A stretch of 64,000 bases of DNA from Dongia deserti. GTDB lineage: Bacteria; Pseudomonadota; Alphaproteobacteria; Dongiales; Dongiaceae. The notes below the pieces were generated by a model. The model saw only the letters and a list, made by a program, of their open reading frames with translations. It did no database searches and was not told where the DNA came from. How positions within the stretch are numbered: the stretch's first letter is position 1; each line of letters begins with the position of its first letter. Below are positions 1 to 8,792 of this stretch, piece by piece. The position numbers were made by a program, and so were the translations under genes. The DNA is taken from positions 62,001 through 126,000 of the forward strand of contig NZ_QORW01000016.1 of the NCBI RefSeq assembly GCF_003574735.1. Reading direction: 5' to 3'.

Positions 1-307
1 GCACCGCTTCGACGCGACCCTCGACCACCAGGAAATCGCAGGTGCGGATCTCGCCATTCAGGATGATCTCGCGACCGACGATCAGCTTCTTGTGGTCGGT
101 CTCACCGGCGCGCGGTGCGGGAGGCTGCTCACGGCGCTGTGTGAACGCGCTGAGATCAGGTGGGCGGCGCGCAATCTCCGCGGGCCGCGAAACGCCTGGT
201 GTCGGCGCGTCCTGCCGCAAATAGCTCTTGGCCTCAGCCGGCGCCGTAGGCGGGGTGTCCGCAGTGTTTGGCGTCGACATATCCTGATCCTTCTTCTTCC
301 CGAACAT
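1..307 (-). CDS. Bactofilin family protein (polymer-forming cytoskeletal), N-terminal part
   Basis: This is the start of a minus-strand gene that runs off the left edge of the window. It begins with ATG at 307 and reads MFGKKKDQDMSTPNT. A proline-rich, disordered tail of about 75 residues follows, and then the first strands of a bactofilin core (DHKKLIVGREIILNGEI, then a CDFLVVEGRVEA segment). Bactofilins polymerise without nucleotide into filaments at the membrane and help shape the cell, place stalks or organise chromosome partition proteins. The short basic MFGKKK start is typical of alphaproteobacterial members and may touch the membrane. The beta-helical body and C-terminus are missing here, so the paralogue type cannot be told. 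Confidence 0.85.
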   Translation of the reverse strand, partial: MFGKKKDQDMSTPNTADTPPTAPAEAKSYLRQDAPTPGVSRPAEIARRPPDLSAFTQRREQPPAPRAGETDHKKLIVGREIILNGEIRTCDFLVVEGRVEAV

Positions 308-417
308 CTTAACCCTTTCCGTGACGTGCGGAGTGCGCCCCGTGCCCTCGGCGCGGCATACTCTCAGTGTTAGGCCCCATCAGCCCCGCCAACGACACAG
401 ACCGAGAAATCGCCAGT

Positions 418-1107
418 TTATGCCAATGGCTTGACGGTCTGAGTCGTGCTTTTGTGGTTTAGCACATTCTGCGCGACGTGCACCATAAAAGCCGCCCCCA
501 ATACCGGCGCCAACAGGTTGACGAACGGTATCGTGAGGCACACCGCTATCATGACACCAGCGATGGTAAACGTTCGGTTATGACGGCGGTGTAATTCGTG
601 CGCGCTGGCACGATCCATGCGCCGGAACGCCACCATTTCGAAATACTCCCGGCCCAACAGCCAGCCATTCACGCCCCACGTGATCAGCACATAGATCGGA
701 AAGACTAGGAGGAATGGCAGAGCCAGGATATTGGCGATGATGGCGATGGCAGCCAGCTTCAGTCCGTCGAATACGGCTTGCAGTATCGGCACCGGCTTGG
801 CCGGCGGAAGGGCCGGATAGTGCTTGGCCTCCACCGCGTCGATCACCTCGTCGGCGAAGATCCCGGCGATGGCCGCAGCAATGCTGGGGAAGAGGAGCCA
901 GGCAATTACGATGGCCCCGATCGCGCCGCCGAACTGCGCCAAGCCCTCCAGCCAGCCGCTCAAGCCTGCCAGCCAGCCGATCAGCAGGTAGACCAGCACC
1001 ACGAACAGGACAAAGCCCAGGATGGCGAGGCCGATAGTCTTGGCAATCACCCGCCGGATCGGCGGATCGTTCAGTTGACCGAGGGTTTTCGCAAGCGCGC
1101 TGAGCAC
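418..1107 (-). CDS. EI24 domain (CysZ-like) integral membrane protein
   Basis: A membrane protein of 229 residues with four to five long hydrophobic segments (about 25-50, 55-80, 130-165 and 195-225). It matches the EI24/CysZ family (PF07264). CysZ members take up sulfate in some gammaproteobacteria, but many alphaproteobacterial members have no assigned substrate and nothing nearby points to sulfur metabolism. I chose the GTG start at 1107 because AAAGGA lies seven bases upstream; a TTG at 1122 in the same frame would sit inside that ribosome binding site. The gene stands alone between the bactofilin gene and a divergent sugar kinase gene. The family call is fairly sure, the transport role is not. 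Confidence 0.75.
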   Translation of the reverse strand: MLSALAKTLGQLNDPPIRRVIAKTIGLAILGFVLFVVLVYLLIGWLAGLSGWLEGLAQFGGAIGAIVIAWLLFPSIAAAIAGIFADEVIDAVEAKHYPALPPAKPVPILQAVFDGLKLAAIAIIANILALPFLLVFPIYVLITWGVNGWLLGREYFEMVAFRRMDRASAHELHRRHNRTFTIAGVMIAVCLTIPFVNLLAPVLGAAFMVHVAQNVLNHKSTTQTVKPLA

Positions 1108-1221
1108 GACCGTTCCTTTCAATTCAATGATTTACCCCATATCGAGGGCCGCCGCGACACCCGCAAGGGATCAGTCATTAGTTAACAGGAATTGGAATGT
1201 GCGTCATGCGGTCCGCCCTTC

Positions 1222-1254
1222 CGATTCCTGATTCCTGAAAACCGATACCTGACT
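1222..1254. repeat. TCAGGWA-type heptamer array
   Basis: On the minus strand this reads as heptamers TCAGGTA, TCGGTTT, TCAGGAA, TCAGGAA. The same heptamers form an inverted repeat at 19294-19371. The array lies about 40 bases upstream of the sugar kinase start. No function is known to me. Confidence 0.6.
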
Positions 1255-1296
1255 ATACTCCGCCGACTTTTTTGGGGCGGGAAGAGATAGGGTTTC

Positions 1297-2286
1297 ATGT
1301 CTGAAGTCATCGATGTGGTCGGCATCGGCAACGCGATCGTCGACGTGCTGGCACATTGCGACGATGCGTTCATCAAGCGGCTGGGCCTGACCAAGGGCGC
1401 CATGACCCTGATCGATACCGCCCGGGCGGAGGAGCTCTATGCCGCCATGGGCCCGGCCATCGAGATTTCCGGCGGGTGTGCAGCCAATACCACCGTCGGC
1501 GTCGCCAGCCTGGGCGGCAAGGCCGCCTTCATCGGCAAGGTGGGCAACGACCAGCTGGGCGGCATTTTTCGCCATGATGTGCGCGCCGCCGGCGTCCACT
1601 ACGACATCGCGCCCGCGACCTCCACGACCCCGACCGCCCGCTCGATGATCCTGGTGACGCCGGATGCCGAGCGCACAATGAACACCTATCTCGGTGCCTG
1701 CCACGAGCTGACCCCCGCGGACATCGACCCGCACCTGATCCAGCGCGCCAAGGTCACCTACATGGAGGGCTATCTGTGGGACCCTCCGCTGGCCAAGGAG
1801 GCGTTCCTCAAGGCCGCGCGCATCGCCCACGAGGCTGGCCAGGAAGTCGCCCTCAGCCTGTCCGACTCCTTCTGCGTGAACCGCTACCTCAAGGAGTTCC
1901 AGGACCTCGTGAAGAACCACGTGGACATCCTGTTCGCCAACATCGGCGAGATCACCGCCCTCTGGGAGACCAACGATTGGCACGAGGCGGCGCGCATCAC
2001 CCAGCAGCATTGCGACCTCGCGGCACTCACCCGCAGCGAGCTCGGCTCCGTCATCGTCACGCCGGACGAGATGATCGAGATTCCGGCCTGGCCGGTCGAC
2101 CGCATTGTCGACCTGACCGGGGCCGGCGATCTCTATGCCTCGGGCTTCCTCTACGGCTATACCCACGGGCGCGACTTCGAGACCTGCGGGCGCATCGCCT
2201 CGCTTGCCGCGGGCGAGATCATTTCCCATATCGGCGCCAGGCCCGAGACGCCGCTCGCCGAACTCGTGCTCAGCCGGCTGGTGTAA
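1297..2286 (+). CDS. PfkB-family carbohydrate kinase, adenosine kinase-like
   Basis: A cytoplasmic kinase of 329 residues in the ribokinase/PfkB family. The N-terminal half carries the substrate region with the GGCAANT motif near residue 54 and a glycine-rich VASLGGKAAFIGKVG stretch. The C-terminal end holds the second PfkB signature, DLTGAGDLYASGF, near residues 270-282, whose aspartate is the catalytic base and whose GAGD forms the anion hole. Its closest known relatives by pattern are the proteobacterial adenosine kinases, which phosphorylate adenosine to AMP with ATP. Sugar specificity cannot be proved from sequence alone. It starts with ATG at 1297 after a purine-rich GGGAAGAGATAGGG. It is followed 136 bases later by typA. 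Confidence 0.88.
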   Translation: MSEVIDVVGIGNAIVDVLAHCDDAFIKRLGLTKGAMTLIDTARAEELYAAMGPAIEISGGCAANTTVGVASLGGKAAFIGKVGNDQLGGIFRHDVRAAGVHYDIAPATSTTPTARSMILVTPDAERTMNTYLGACHELTPADIDPHLIQRAKVTYMEGYLWDPPLAKEAFLKAARIAHEAGQEVALSLSDSFCVNRYLKEFQDLVKNHVDILFANIGEITALWETNDWHEAARITQQHCDLAALTRSELGSVIVTPDEMIEIPAWPVDRIVDLTGAGDLYASGFLYGYTHGRDFETCGRIASLAAGEIISHIGARPETPLAELVLSRLV

Positions 2287-2422
2287 CAAAATGCACGCAT
2301 CCAGCCGCTACACATCGGGAACGCCGCCGACGCTCCGCTGATCCGGCGACCTTGGTTTCGCCGATCCGACCGCGCGCTCCCTACGAGCGGCGCGCCCTTT
2401 TGCTCAGTTTGAAAGTAGACCC

Positions 2423-4255
2423 ATGAAGTTGCGTAACATTGCCATCATCGCCCATGTCGACCACGGCAAGACCACCCTGGTTGACCAGCTCCTGAAGCAA
2501 AGCGGCGCCTTCCGCGCCAACCAACAGGTGATGGAGCGGGTCATGGACTCCAACGACCTGGAGCGCGAGCGTGGCATCACCATCCTCGCCAAATGCACCT
2601 CGGTCGACTGGAAAGGTACGCGCATCAATATCGTCGATACGCCCGGCCACGCCGATTTCGGTGGCGAGGTGGAGCGCATCCTCAACATGGTGGATGGCGT
2701 GATCCTGCTGGTGGACGCGGCCGAAGGCCCGCTGCCCCAGACCAAGTTCGTCACCATGAAGGCGCTGGCGCTGGGCCTGCGCCCCATCGTGGTCATCAAC
2801 AAGTGCGACCGGCCGGATGCGCAGCCGCACGAGACCCACGATGCGGTGTTCGACCTGTTCGCCATACTCGGCGCACAGGACGAGCAGCTCGACTTCCCGA
2901 CCTTGTTCGCGTCTTCGCGCCAGGGCTGGGCGGTCGCGGATCTCGAGAAGGAAGAGCGCAAGGATCTTTCGCCCATGTTCGACCTGATCGTCGACCATGT
3001 GCCGACGCCGCGGGTGCAGAACGACGCCCCATTCTCCATGCTGGTCACCACGCTGGAATACGACAACTACCTGGGGCGTGTGCTGACCGGGCGTATCCAG
3101 ACGGGCAAGGCCCTGGTCAACATGCCGGTGCGCGCGATCCAGCCCGACGGCAACATCGTCGAGACCGCGCGCCTCACCAAGCTGCTGTCGTTCCGCGGCA
3201 TCGAGCGCGTGCCGGTCGAGGAGGCGGAGGCCGGCGATATCGTCGCCATCGCAGGCCTGACCGACACCACGGTCGCCGACACGATCTGCGACCCGGTGGT
3301 GGAGATCCCGCTGCCGGCCCAGCCGATCGATCCGCCAACTTTGGCCATGACCTTCTCGGTCAACGATTCGCCGCTGGCCGGCCGCGAGGGCGACAAGGTG
3401 ACCAGCCGCATGATCGGCAACCGCTTGCTGCGCGAGGCCGAAGGCAATGTCGCGATCAAGGTGAGGGAGACGGAAGGCCGCGACGCGTACGAGGTTGCCG
3501 GTCGCGGCGAACTGCAGCTGGGCGTGCTGGTCGAGACCATGCGCCGCGAAGGCTTCGAGCTGTCGATCAGCCGCCCACGCGTGTTGTTCCGCCAAGATCC
3601 TGAAACCGGCGAACGCATGGAGCCGATCGAGGAAGCGGTCATCGACGTCGACGAGGAGTTCACCGGCGTCGTCATCGACAAGCTCGGCCAGCGCCGCGGC
3701 GAGCTGGTCGAGATGCGGCCCTCCGGCGGCGGCAAGACGCGGCTTGTCTTCCACGTGCCCGCGCGCGGGCTCATCGGCTATCACGGCGAGTTCCTGACCG
3801 ACACCCGCGGCACCGGCATCATGAGCCGCTTGTTCCACGGTTACGGCCCTTATCGCGGCCCGATCGCGGGCCGGCGCAACGGCGTGCTCATCTCCAACGC
3901 CGACGGCGCGGCGGTCGCCTATGCCCTCTGGTACCTGGAAGAGCGCGGCGAGCTGTTCGTCAATCCCAGCGAAGCGGTCTATGAGGGCATGATCATCGGC
4001 GAGAACAGCCGCGGCCATGATCTCGAGGTCAACCCGCTGAAGTCGAAGCAGCTCACCAACATCCGCACCACCTCGAAGGACGAGGCGATCCGCCTGACCC
4101 CGCCGCGCGCGATCACGCTCGAATACGCCATGGCCTATATCGAGGACGATGAGCGCGTCGAAATCACGCCCAAGTCCATCCGCCTGCGCAAAGCCATCCT
4201 CAACCCGCACGACCGCAAGAAGGCAGAGAAGCGCGCCGAGGCGGAAACGGCGTGA
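2423..4255 (+). CDS. typA: Translational GTPase TypA/BipA
   Basis: A ribosome-associated GTPase of 610 residues, the usual size for the family. The G1 motif [10 protein letters not shown] lies near residues 10-19, ERERGITI (switch I) near 50, DTPGHADF (G3) near 72-79 and NKCD (G4) near 130. EF-G-like domains II, III and V and the TypA-specific C-terminal domain follow. BipA binds the 70S ribosome at the EF-G site and helps 50S subunit assembly, especially under cold and other stress. The start is ATG at 2423 with only a weak GAAAG in front. The gene is probably a single unit, ending just before a palindromic repeat. Confidence 0.97.
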   Translation: MKLRNIAIIAHVDHGKTTLVDQLLKQSGAFRANQQVMERVMDSNDLERERGITILAKCTSVDWKGTRINIVDTPGHADFGGEVERILNMVDGVILLVDAAEGPLPQTKFVTMKALALGLRPIVVINKCDRPDAQPHETHDAVFDLFAILGAQDEQLDFPTLFASSRQGWAVADLEKEERKDLSPMFDLIVDHVPTPRVQNDAPFSMLVTTLEYDNYLGRVLTGRIQTGKALVNMPVRAIQPDGNIVETARLTKLLSFRGIERVPVEEAEAGDIVAIAGLTDTTVADTICDPVVEIPLPAQPIDPPTLAMTFSVNDSPLAGREGDKVTSRMIGNRLLREAEGNVAIKVRETEGRDAYEVAGRGELQLGVLVETMRREGFELSISRPRVLFRQDPETGERMEPIEEAVIDVDEEFTGVVIDKLGQRRGELVEMRPSGGGKTRLVFHVPARGLIGYHGEFLTDTRGTGIMSRLFHGYGPYRGPIAGRRNGVLISNADGAAVAYALWYLEERGELFVNPSEAVYEGMIIGENSRGHDLEVNPLKSKQLTNIRTTSKDEAIRLTPPRAITLEYAMAYIEDDERVEITPKSIRLRKAILNPHDRKKAEKRAEAETA

Positions 4256-4280
4256 GTTGGCACTTGGCGCTGCATCGAGG

Positions 4281-4383
4281 CCCCCTCACCCCCACCCCTC
4301 TCCCTCGAGGGGAGAGGGGCTATTCGCACGAACCCATCAACAGCGTGCCCTCTCCCCTTGAGGGAGAGGGGCAGGGTGAGGGG
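4281..4383. repeat. Long imperfect inverted repeat after typA
   Basis: The left arm, starting CCCCTCACCC at 4282, and the right arm, ending AGGGTGAGGGG at 4383, are near-perfect inverted copies of about 35 bases. Each arm also contains its own small palindrome (CTCTCCCT-CGAG-type). It resembles the REP-like CCCTCACCC elements that are common between genes in alphaproteobacteria and could fold into a large hairpin in the transcript. It lies 45 bases before the next start codon, so it may attenuate as well as terminate. Confidence 0.75.
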
Positions 4384-4427
4384 TATGTCGATGCCATGCT
4401 CGACGTCGCAAACAAGGTCCATTCCAG

Positions 4428-5327
4428 ATGAGCGAAACCAACTTCACAATCCTCGACGGCGGCATGGGGCGCGAGTTGCACCGGATGGGTGCGCCGTTCA
4501 AACAGCCGGAATGGTCGGCGCTGGCGCTCATGGCTGCGCCTGACACGGTGACGCGGGCGCACCAGCGCTTTGCCGACGCCGGCGCGGAGGTGATCACCAC
4601 CAACTCATACGCGCTCGTGCCCTTTCACATCGGTGAGGCGAAGTTCAAGGCGGAGGGGCGTTTCCTGGCAGACCTCGCCGGCGGGCTCGCACGCAAGGTC
4701 GCGGACGGATCAAAGCGCAAGGTCCTGGTGGCGGGGTCATTACCGCCCCTCTTCGGCTCCTATCGTCCTGATCTGGTCGACGAAGCGAAGGCGCCCGCGA
4801 TCATCCGCCCGCTGATCGACGGCCTTTCGCCGCATGTCGATCTGTGGCTCGCCGAGACACAAAGCTGCTTGGCAGAGGCGCGCTTTGCCCGCCAGACGCT
4901 CAGCGAGGACAAGCGCGCGTTCTGGGTCTCCTTCACACTCGATGACGACAATCCGGACCTGACGCGGCCGAAGCTGCGCTCCGGCGAATGCGTCGCCGCT
5001 GTCGTCACCGCCATGCTGGAGCTCGGCGTCGACGCAATCCTGTTCAATTGCAGCCAGCCGGAGATCATGGCAGGCGCCGTCGATGCCGCCCGGTCGGTGC
5101 GCGACGCGCGCGGCAGCGAAGCCAGGATCGGTGTCTACGCCAACGCCTTCCCGCCCCAGCGCGATGAAGCGGCCAACAAAGGCCTGAGCAACATCCGCGC
5201 CGATCTCACTCCGGATCGCTACGCGGAGTTCGCCATGGACTGGCGCGAGCGCGGCGCGCACATCATCGGCGGCTGCTGCGGCATTGGCCCGGAGCACATC
5301 GCTGCGCTCAAGGCGATGCAAGACTGA
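4428..5327 (+). CDS. Homocysteine S-methyltransferase family protein
   Basis: A cytoplasmic TIM-barrel protein of 299 residues of the Pfam S-methyl_trans family (MmuM/BHMT type). The zinc ligands are visible as the NCS motif near residue 207 and GGCCG near residues 283-287. The N-terminal LDGGMGRELHRMG is the typical first strand. Members move a methyl group from S-methylmethionine, betaine or a related donor to homocysteine to form methionine; the donor cannot be told here. The start at 4428 is the first ATG after the palindromic repeat; there is no strong ribosome binding site. A bidirectional hairpin follows the stop codon. Confidence 0.88.
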   Translation: MSETNFTILDGGMGRELHRMGAPFKQPEWSALALMAAPDTVTRAHQRFADAGAEVITTNSYALVPFHIGEAKFKAEGRFLADLAGGLARKVADGSKRKVLVAGSLPPLFGSYRPDLVDEAKAPAIIRPLIDGLSPHVDLWLAETQSCLAEARFARQTLSEDKRAFWVSFTLDDDNPDLTRPKLRSGECVAAVVTAMLELGVDAILFNCSQPEIMAGAVDAARSVRDARGSEARIGVYANAFPPQRDEAANKGLSNIRADLTPDRYAEFAMDWRERGAHIIGGCCGIGPEHIAALKAMQD

Positions 5328-5337
5328 TCAAAGTCCA

Positions 5338-5381
5338 CAGAACGGAGGGCGCATGGGGATCCATGCGCGCCAGTCGTTCTG
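5338..5381. terminator. Two-tier hairpin between convergent genes
   Basis: CAGAACG (5338-5344) pairs with CGTTCTG (5375-5381), and inside it GCGCATGG (5349-5356) pairs with CCATGCGC (5361-5368) around a GGAT loop. It lies between the stop codons of two converging genes and has no U-tract, so it is a terminator-like or 3'-protecting structure. Confidence 0.6.
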
Positions 5382-5399
5382 GGGATGGTCAAGCCAACT

Positions 5400-5567
5400 C
5401 TAGGGGAAACGCCTGAACGCCTTGGTCTCGTGCTTGGCCGAGTGCACGATGACTCCCACCGTCACGATCGCGGTCAGGACCAGGGCCACGACGATCAGGA
5501 ACGGCCGGTCTGCGAAGGTGAAGTAGGCTTCCGTCCCTTCCCAGGCGGTTACCGGGCTGCCATTCAT
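5400..5567 (-). CDS. Small single-span membrane protein in the ammonium transporter operon
   Basis: An open reading frame of 55 residues starting MNGSPVTAWEGTEAYFT. It begins at ATG 5567 behind a clear ribosome binding site, AAAAGGAGAACC, and ends with TAG at 5400. One transmembrane helix is predicted at about residues 22-44 (FLIVVALVLTAIVTVGVIV), followed by a short basic tail (HSAKHETKAFRRFP). It starts 16 bases after the amt stop codon on the same strand, so the two are almost certainly co-transcribed. I do not recognise a family. Its place suggests a small partner or regulator of the transporter, but that is inference. Confidence 0.7.
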   Translation of the reverse strand: MNGSPVTAWEGTEAYFTFADRPFLIVVALVLTAIVTVGVIVHSAKHETKAFRRFP

Positions 5568-5583
5568 GTCGGTTCTCCTTTTC

Positions 5584-6927
5584 TCACTCGGCCGGCACGC
5601 CTTGCGGCGCCGCGTGGCCGTTGCCGTTGGTTGAAGGGGTGAGGCCTTCCGGATAAGGCTTCAGCGGAATCTCGACGAGATCGAGGCCGGCGATCTCCGC
5701 ACCCGGCGTGATGCGCAGCAGACCGAACAGCTTCAGCACATAGGACACCACGAAGCCGGGGATGAAGCCGAGCGACGCAAAGACGGCGAGGCTGACCAGC
5801 TGGCCATAGAGGCTGGAGTCGGGGCCCGCTGCGCTCGGATAGCCACTCGCGAAGATGCCAGCGGCGACCAGGCTCCAGGCACCCGCCGCGCCATGCACCG
5901 CGAAGGCGCCGACCGCGTCGTCGATCTTCAGCTTGATCAGCATGTCCTGCACCTTCGGGATGATGCAGCCGCCGGCGAACCCGATTAGGAACGCGAGCGC
6001 CGGATGATAGACATCGAGGCCCGACGCGGCGGAGATGATGCCGGCCAGCGCGCCGGACATCATCCAGAACGGATCGCGCGTCATCAGGAAGCAGCCGATG
6101 ATGCCGCCCGCGAAGCTCATCAACGTGTTGAAGGCGAACGCCGAGAGCGTGGCCGGCTGGCCGTAGATGTTGATCCACTGATCGCCTGTCACATAGATGA
6201 TGCAGCCGCCCAGGAAGCCGAAGAAGCCGACGATGATCATCATCAGACCGATCATCGTCATGGGCGCGGAATGCCCAGGAATCTCCATCGGCGTGCCGTC
6301 CGGCGCGAACCGGCCGATGCGAGGGCCGAGATTGATGATCACACCGAGGGCAAAGAAGCCGGCGATGACGTGCACGCAGCCTGCTGCCGCCACGTCATGC
6401 AGGCCAAGCTTGGTGTGCAGCCAGCCCGCCGGATGCCAACCCCATGCCGCGGCGAGGATCCAGATCACCGATCCGAGCAGGACGGCGAGGATGATAAACG
6501 CGCTGAGGCGGATGCGTTCGATTAGCGAGCCCGAGAGGATGGAGGCCGTGGTGGCCGCGAACATGGTGAAGGCCGCCCAGAATACACCGGACGCATTGTC
6601 CGTGAGGTTCGGCCCCATATTGGCGCTCCAGGGCAGGCCGGCGACGCCGGCTTCGTCGATCGTGAAGCCGCCGGGAAAGGCGAGATAGATCCACCAGCCG
6701 AACAAGAAGAAGGTCGGCACGATGAACGCGAACGCGAGGATGTTCTTCACCCCCGATGCCAGCGCGTTCTTCACGCGCGACGCGCCCATCTCGTAGGCCA
6801 GGAACCCGGCATGGATCATCACCATGATGGCGGTGCACCACCAGTAGAAGATCTCCATGTTGATCGTGCCGGACATGGTGATGAGTTTGCGCAGCTCATC
6901 CACCGCGGCTTGGGTCTCAGGATCCAT
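5584..6927 (-). CDS. Ammonium transporter, Amt family
   Basis: A polytopic inner-membrane channel of 447 residues with about eleven transmembrane helices. The twin histidines of the Amt pore are present: H186 in CVHVIAG and H345 in AVHGAAG, and the structural aspartate D178 is kept. The usual GGTVVH around the first histidine is AAAGCVH here, so this is a divergent branch. A long C-terminal tail ends in Asn/Gly/Pro-rich sequence. It conducts ammonium across the membrane. No glnK lies beside it, unlike the common glnK-amtB pair; instead a small membrane protein follows. A sigma-54 promoter and a possible NtrC site upstream suggest nitrogen control. Confidence 0.92.
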   Translation of the reverse strand: MDPETQAAVDELRKLITMSGTINMEIFYWWCTAIMVMIHAGFLAYEMGASRVKNALASGVKNILAFAFIVPTFFLFGWWIYLAFPGGFTIDEAGVAGLPWSANMGPNLTDNASGVFWAAFTMFAATTASILSGSLIERIRLSAFIILAVLLGSVIWILAAAWGWHPAGWLHTKLGLHDVAAAGCVHVIAGFFALGVIINLGPRIGRFAPDGTPMEIPGHSAPMTMIGLMMIIVGFFGFLGGCIIYVTGDQWINIYGQPATLSAFAFNTLMSFAGGIIGCFLMTRDPFWMMSGALAGIISAASGLDVYHPALAFLIGFAGGCIIPKVQDMLIKLKIDDAVGAFAVHGAAGAWSLVAAGIFASGYPSAAGPDSSLYGQLVSLAVFASLGFIPGFVVSYVLKLFGLLRITPGAEIAGLDLVEIPLKPYPEGLTPSTNGNGHAAPQGVPAE

Positions 6928-7029
6928 TCGGTGCCCCCTATCCCTGTGTCATGCGCTTGCTCCCCTCACGCGATCCGTTGGACCGCACCCGCAAGCGTGC
7001 CCTGTTTGCTGTTTGGGCAGCGGAACCTC

Positions 7030-7045
7030 AGCAAGGGGTATGCCA
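7030..7045 (-). promoter_or_regulatory. Sigma-54 promoter of the ammonium transporter
   Basis: On the minus strand TGGCATACCCCTTGCT fits the sigma-54 consensus TGGCAYRN4TTGCW at every fixed position, with the correct spacing of -24 GG and -12 GC. The start of transcription would fall near 7020, about 90 bases before the amt start codon. Confidence 0.75.
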
Positions 7046-7118
7046 GCGCGCCGCCTCGTTGATTCGGCATGGATTTTCGAGACCAACGGCGCGACCATCT
7101 GGACGCGCTTTGAGCAAG

Positions 7119-7135
7119 TGCGTAACGATTGGGCA
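7119..7135. promoter_or_regulatory. Possible NtrC binding site
   Basis: TGC-N11-GCA (7119-7135) has the outer bases and spacing of the NtrC palindrome TGCACC-N5-GGTGCA, though the inner bases fit poorly. It lies about 105 bases upstream of the predicted sigma-54 start, a normal distance for an enhancer. It also sits within 60 bases of the divergent transporter gene. Confidence 0.4.
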
Positions 7136-7185
7136 ACCGGTCCGGCCCTAGTCTCCGAGTCGGACGGTGCGGAGAGGAAAGTTCG

Positions 7186-8499
7186 ATGGCCGAAGCGGTT
7201 GCCGTGAAGAAGGACTGGTGGTCGGCGATCGCGGCCTATCTCACGCCCCGCATGCTGATCATCTTGGCGATGGGCTTCGCCTCCGGCCTGCCGCTGCTGC
7301 TGACGCTGTCGACGCTGTCGTACTGGCTAGCGACGGTCAAAGTGGATCTGACCACCATTGGCCTTTTCGCTCTGGTCGGAACGCCGTACACGTTCAAGTT
7401 TCTTTGGTCGCCCATCATGGATCAGGTGCCGTTGCCCGTGTTGACGCGCCTGCTCGGTCGGCGGCGCAGCTGGCTCTTGCTGACGCAAGCGCTGCTGGCG
7501 GTCGCGATCTTCGCCATGGGGCTGACCGATCCAGCCACAGACCCGCTGGGCACAGCGGTGGCTGCGCTCGTCGTCGCGTTCCTCTCCGCCAGCCAGGACA
7601 TCGTGATCGACGCCTATCGCATAGATCTGTTGCCGCTGGACGAGCAGGGCCACGGCGCCGGCGCAACGCAAGTCGGCTATCGTTTCGGCTTGCTACTGGC
7701 GGGCGCGGGTGCGCTGGCCATGTCCGACCATGTATCCTGGCCGGTCGTCTTCGCCGTGCTGGCCGGCGCCATGTTGGCGGCGATGGTGGTGACGCTGCTG
7801 GCGCCCGAACCCAAGGCTCCGCCGAAACCGGAGCACCGCGACTACGGAGAGGTCGTCAAGGAAGCGGTCATTGATCCGTTCGCCGATTTCATGATGCACA
7901 AGGGCTGGATCCTGATCCTCGCCTTCACCTTGTTCTATAAGTTCGGCGATGCCTTGGGCGGCACGATGGCCAATCCGTTCTATGTCAAGATGGGATTCAC
8001 CGGCACAGAGATTGCGGCGGTCAGCAAGGTGTGGGGCGTGTGGATGACGGTCGCCGGCGCCATCCTCGGCGGCATCGCGGTCGCGCGCTGGGGCGTGTTC
8101 AAGGCGCTCATGATCGGCGGCATCCTGCAGGCCGTCACGAATCTCACCTTCGCCTACGTTGCAACGGTCGGCCACGATCTTCCTGCGCTCGCCATCGCCA
8201 TCACGGCCGACAACATTGCCGGCGGCGCTGCCGGCGCGGCGCTGGTGGCCTATCTGTCCGGGCTTTGCAACGTCGCTTACACCGCGACCCAGTATGCGCT
8301 GCTCACATCATTCATGGCGCAGGGGCGCACCTGGCTTTCTTCAGGCAGTGGGTGGCTGGCCGATCACATGGATTGGGCCACGTTCTGGATCGCGACCATG
8401 CTCTTTGCCGTCCCGGGCCTAGTGCTGCTTGCAATCATGATGCGCTACTTTCCCTATCGGCCTGCCGCACGTCCGGCCGATCAGCCCGCGGTATCCTGA
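7186..8499 (+). CDS. MFS transporter, AmpG-like
   Basis: An inner-membrane permease of 437 residues with twelve predicted helices. The first helices carry the AmpG-type signature GFASGLPLLLTLSTLSYWL, and a conserved loop KFLWSPIMDQVP follows helix 2. AmpG proteins import GlcNAc-anhydromuropeptides for peptidoglycan recycling; more distant relatives import other solutes. The start at ATG 7186 is preceded by GGAGAGGAAA with good spacing, so an upstream in-frame ATG at 7129 is unlikely to be used. The stop codon overlaps the start of the next gene in an ATGA, which indicates translational coupling. Confidence 0.85.
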   Translation: MAEAVAVKKDWWSAIAAYLTPRMLIILAMGFASGLPLLLTLSTLSYWLATVKVDLTTIGLFALVGTPYTFKFLWSPIMDQVPLPVLTRLLGRRRSWLLLTQALLAVAIFAMGLTDPATDPLGTAVAALVVAFLSASQDIVIDAYRIDLLPLDEQGHGAGATQVGYRFGLLLAGAGALAMSDHVSWPVVFAVLAGAMLAAMVVTLLAPEPKAPPKPEHRDYGEVVKEAVIDPFADFMMHKGWILILAFTLFYKFGDALGGTMANPFYVKMGFTGTEIAAVSKVWGVWMTVAGAILGGIAVARWGVFKALMIGGILQAVTNLTFAYVATVGHDLPALAIAITADNIAGGAAGAALVAYLSGLCNVAYTATQYALLTSFMAQGRTWLSSGSGWLADHMDWATFWIATMLFAVPGLVLLAIMMRYFPYRPAARPADQPAVS

Positions 8500-8792
8500 T
8501 GCCCACTAGATCACCCCGCGTCGAGATCGAGTTCTGCACCCAGTGCCGGTGGCTGCTGCGCGCGGGTTGGACAGCGCAGGAGCTGCTGACCACCTTCCAG
8601 GACGAGATCGGCGAGGTGGCACTCATTCCCGGTACCGGCGGCGTGTTCGAGGTGCGGGTCGATGGCCAGACCATCTGGTCGCGCAAGGGCGAAGGGCGCC
8701 ATGCCGAGCTGACCGAGTTGAAGCAGCGCCTGCGCGACGTCATCGCGCCGGAGCGGGAGCTCGGCCACTCCGACCGAAAGAAGCAGCCATAG
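8499..8792 (+). CDS. SelT/SelW/SelH (Rdx) family thioredoxin-fold protein
   Basis: A small cytoplasmic protein of 97 residues. Its first strand is followed by FCTQCRWLLRAGW, the redox CxxC motif of the bacterial Rdx family (PF10262), with cysteine where animal homologues have selenocysteine. EVRVDGQTIWSRK and a C-terminal helix match the rest of the fold. The family is thought to act in thiol redox control, but bacterial substrates are unknown. Its ATG overlaps the stop codon of the AmpG-like gene. Its 3' end overlaps the converging DUF1772 gene by 53 bases. Confidence 0.88.
   Translation: MPTRSPRVEIEFCTQCRWLLRAGWTAQELLTTFQDEIGEVALIPGTGGVFEVRVDGQTIWSRKGEGRHAELTELKQRLRDVIAPERELGHSDRKKQP

Noticed and set aside
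7129-7185. A longer start for the AmpG-like gene
   Set aside because: The ATG at 7186 has a good ribosome binding site, and the extra residues do not look like a membrane protein N-terminus.
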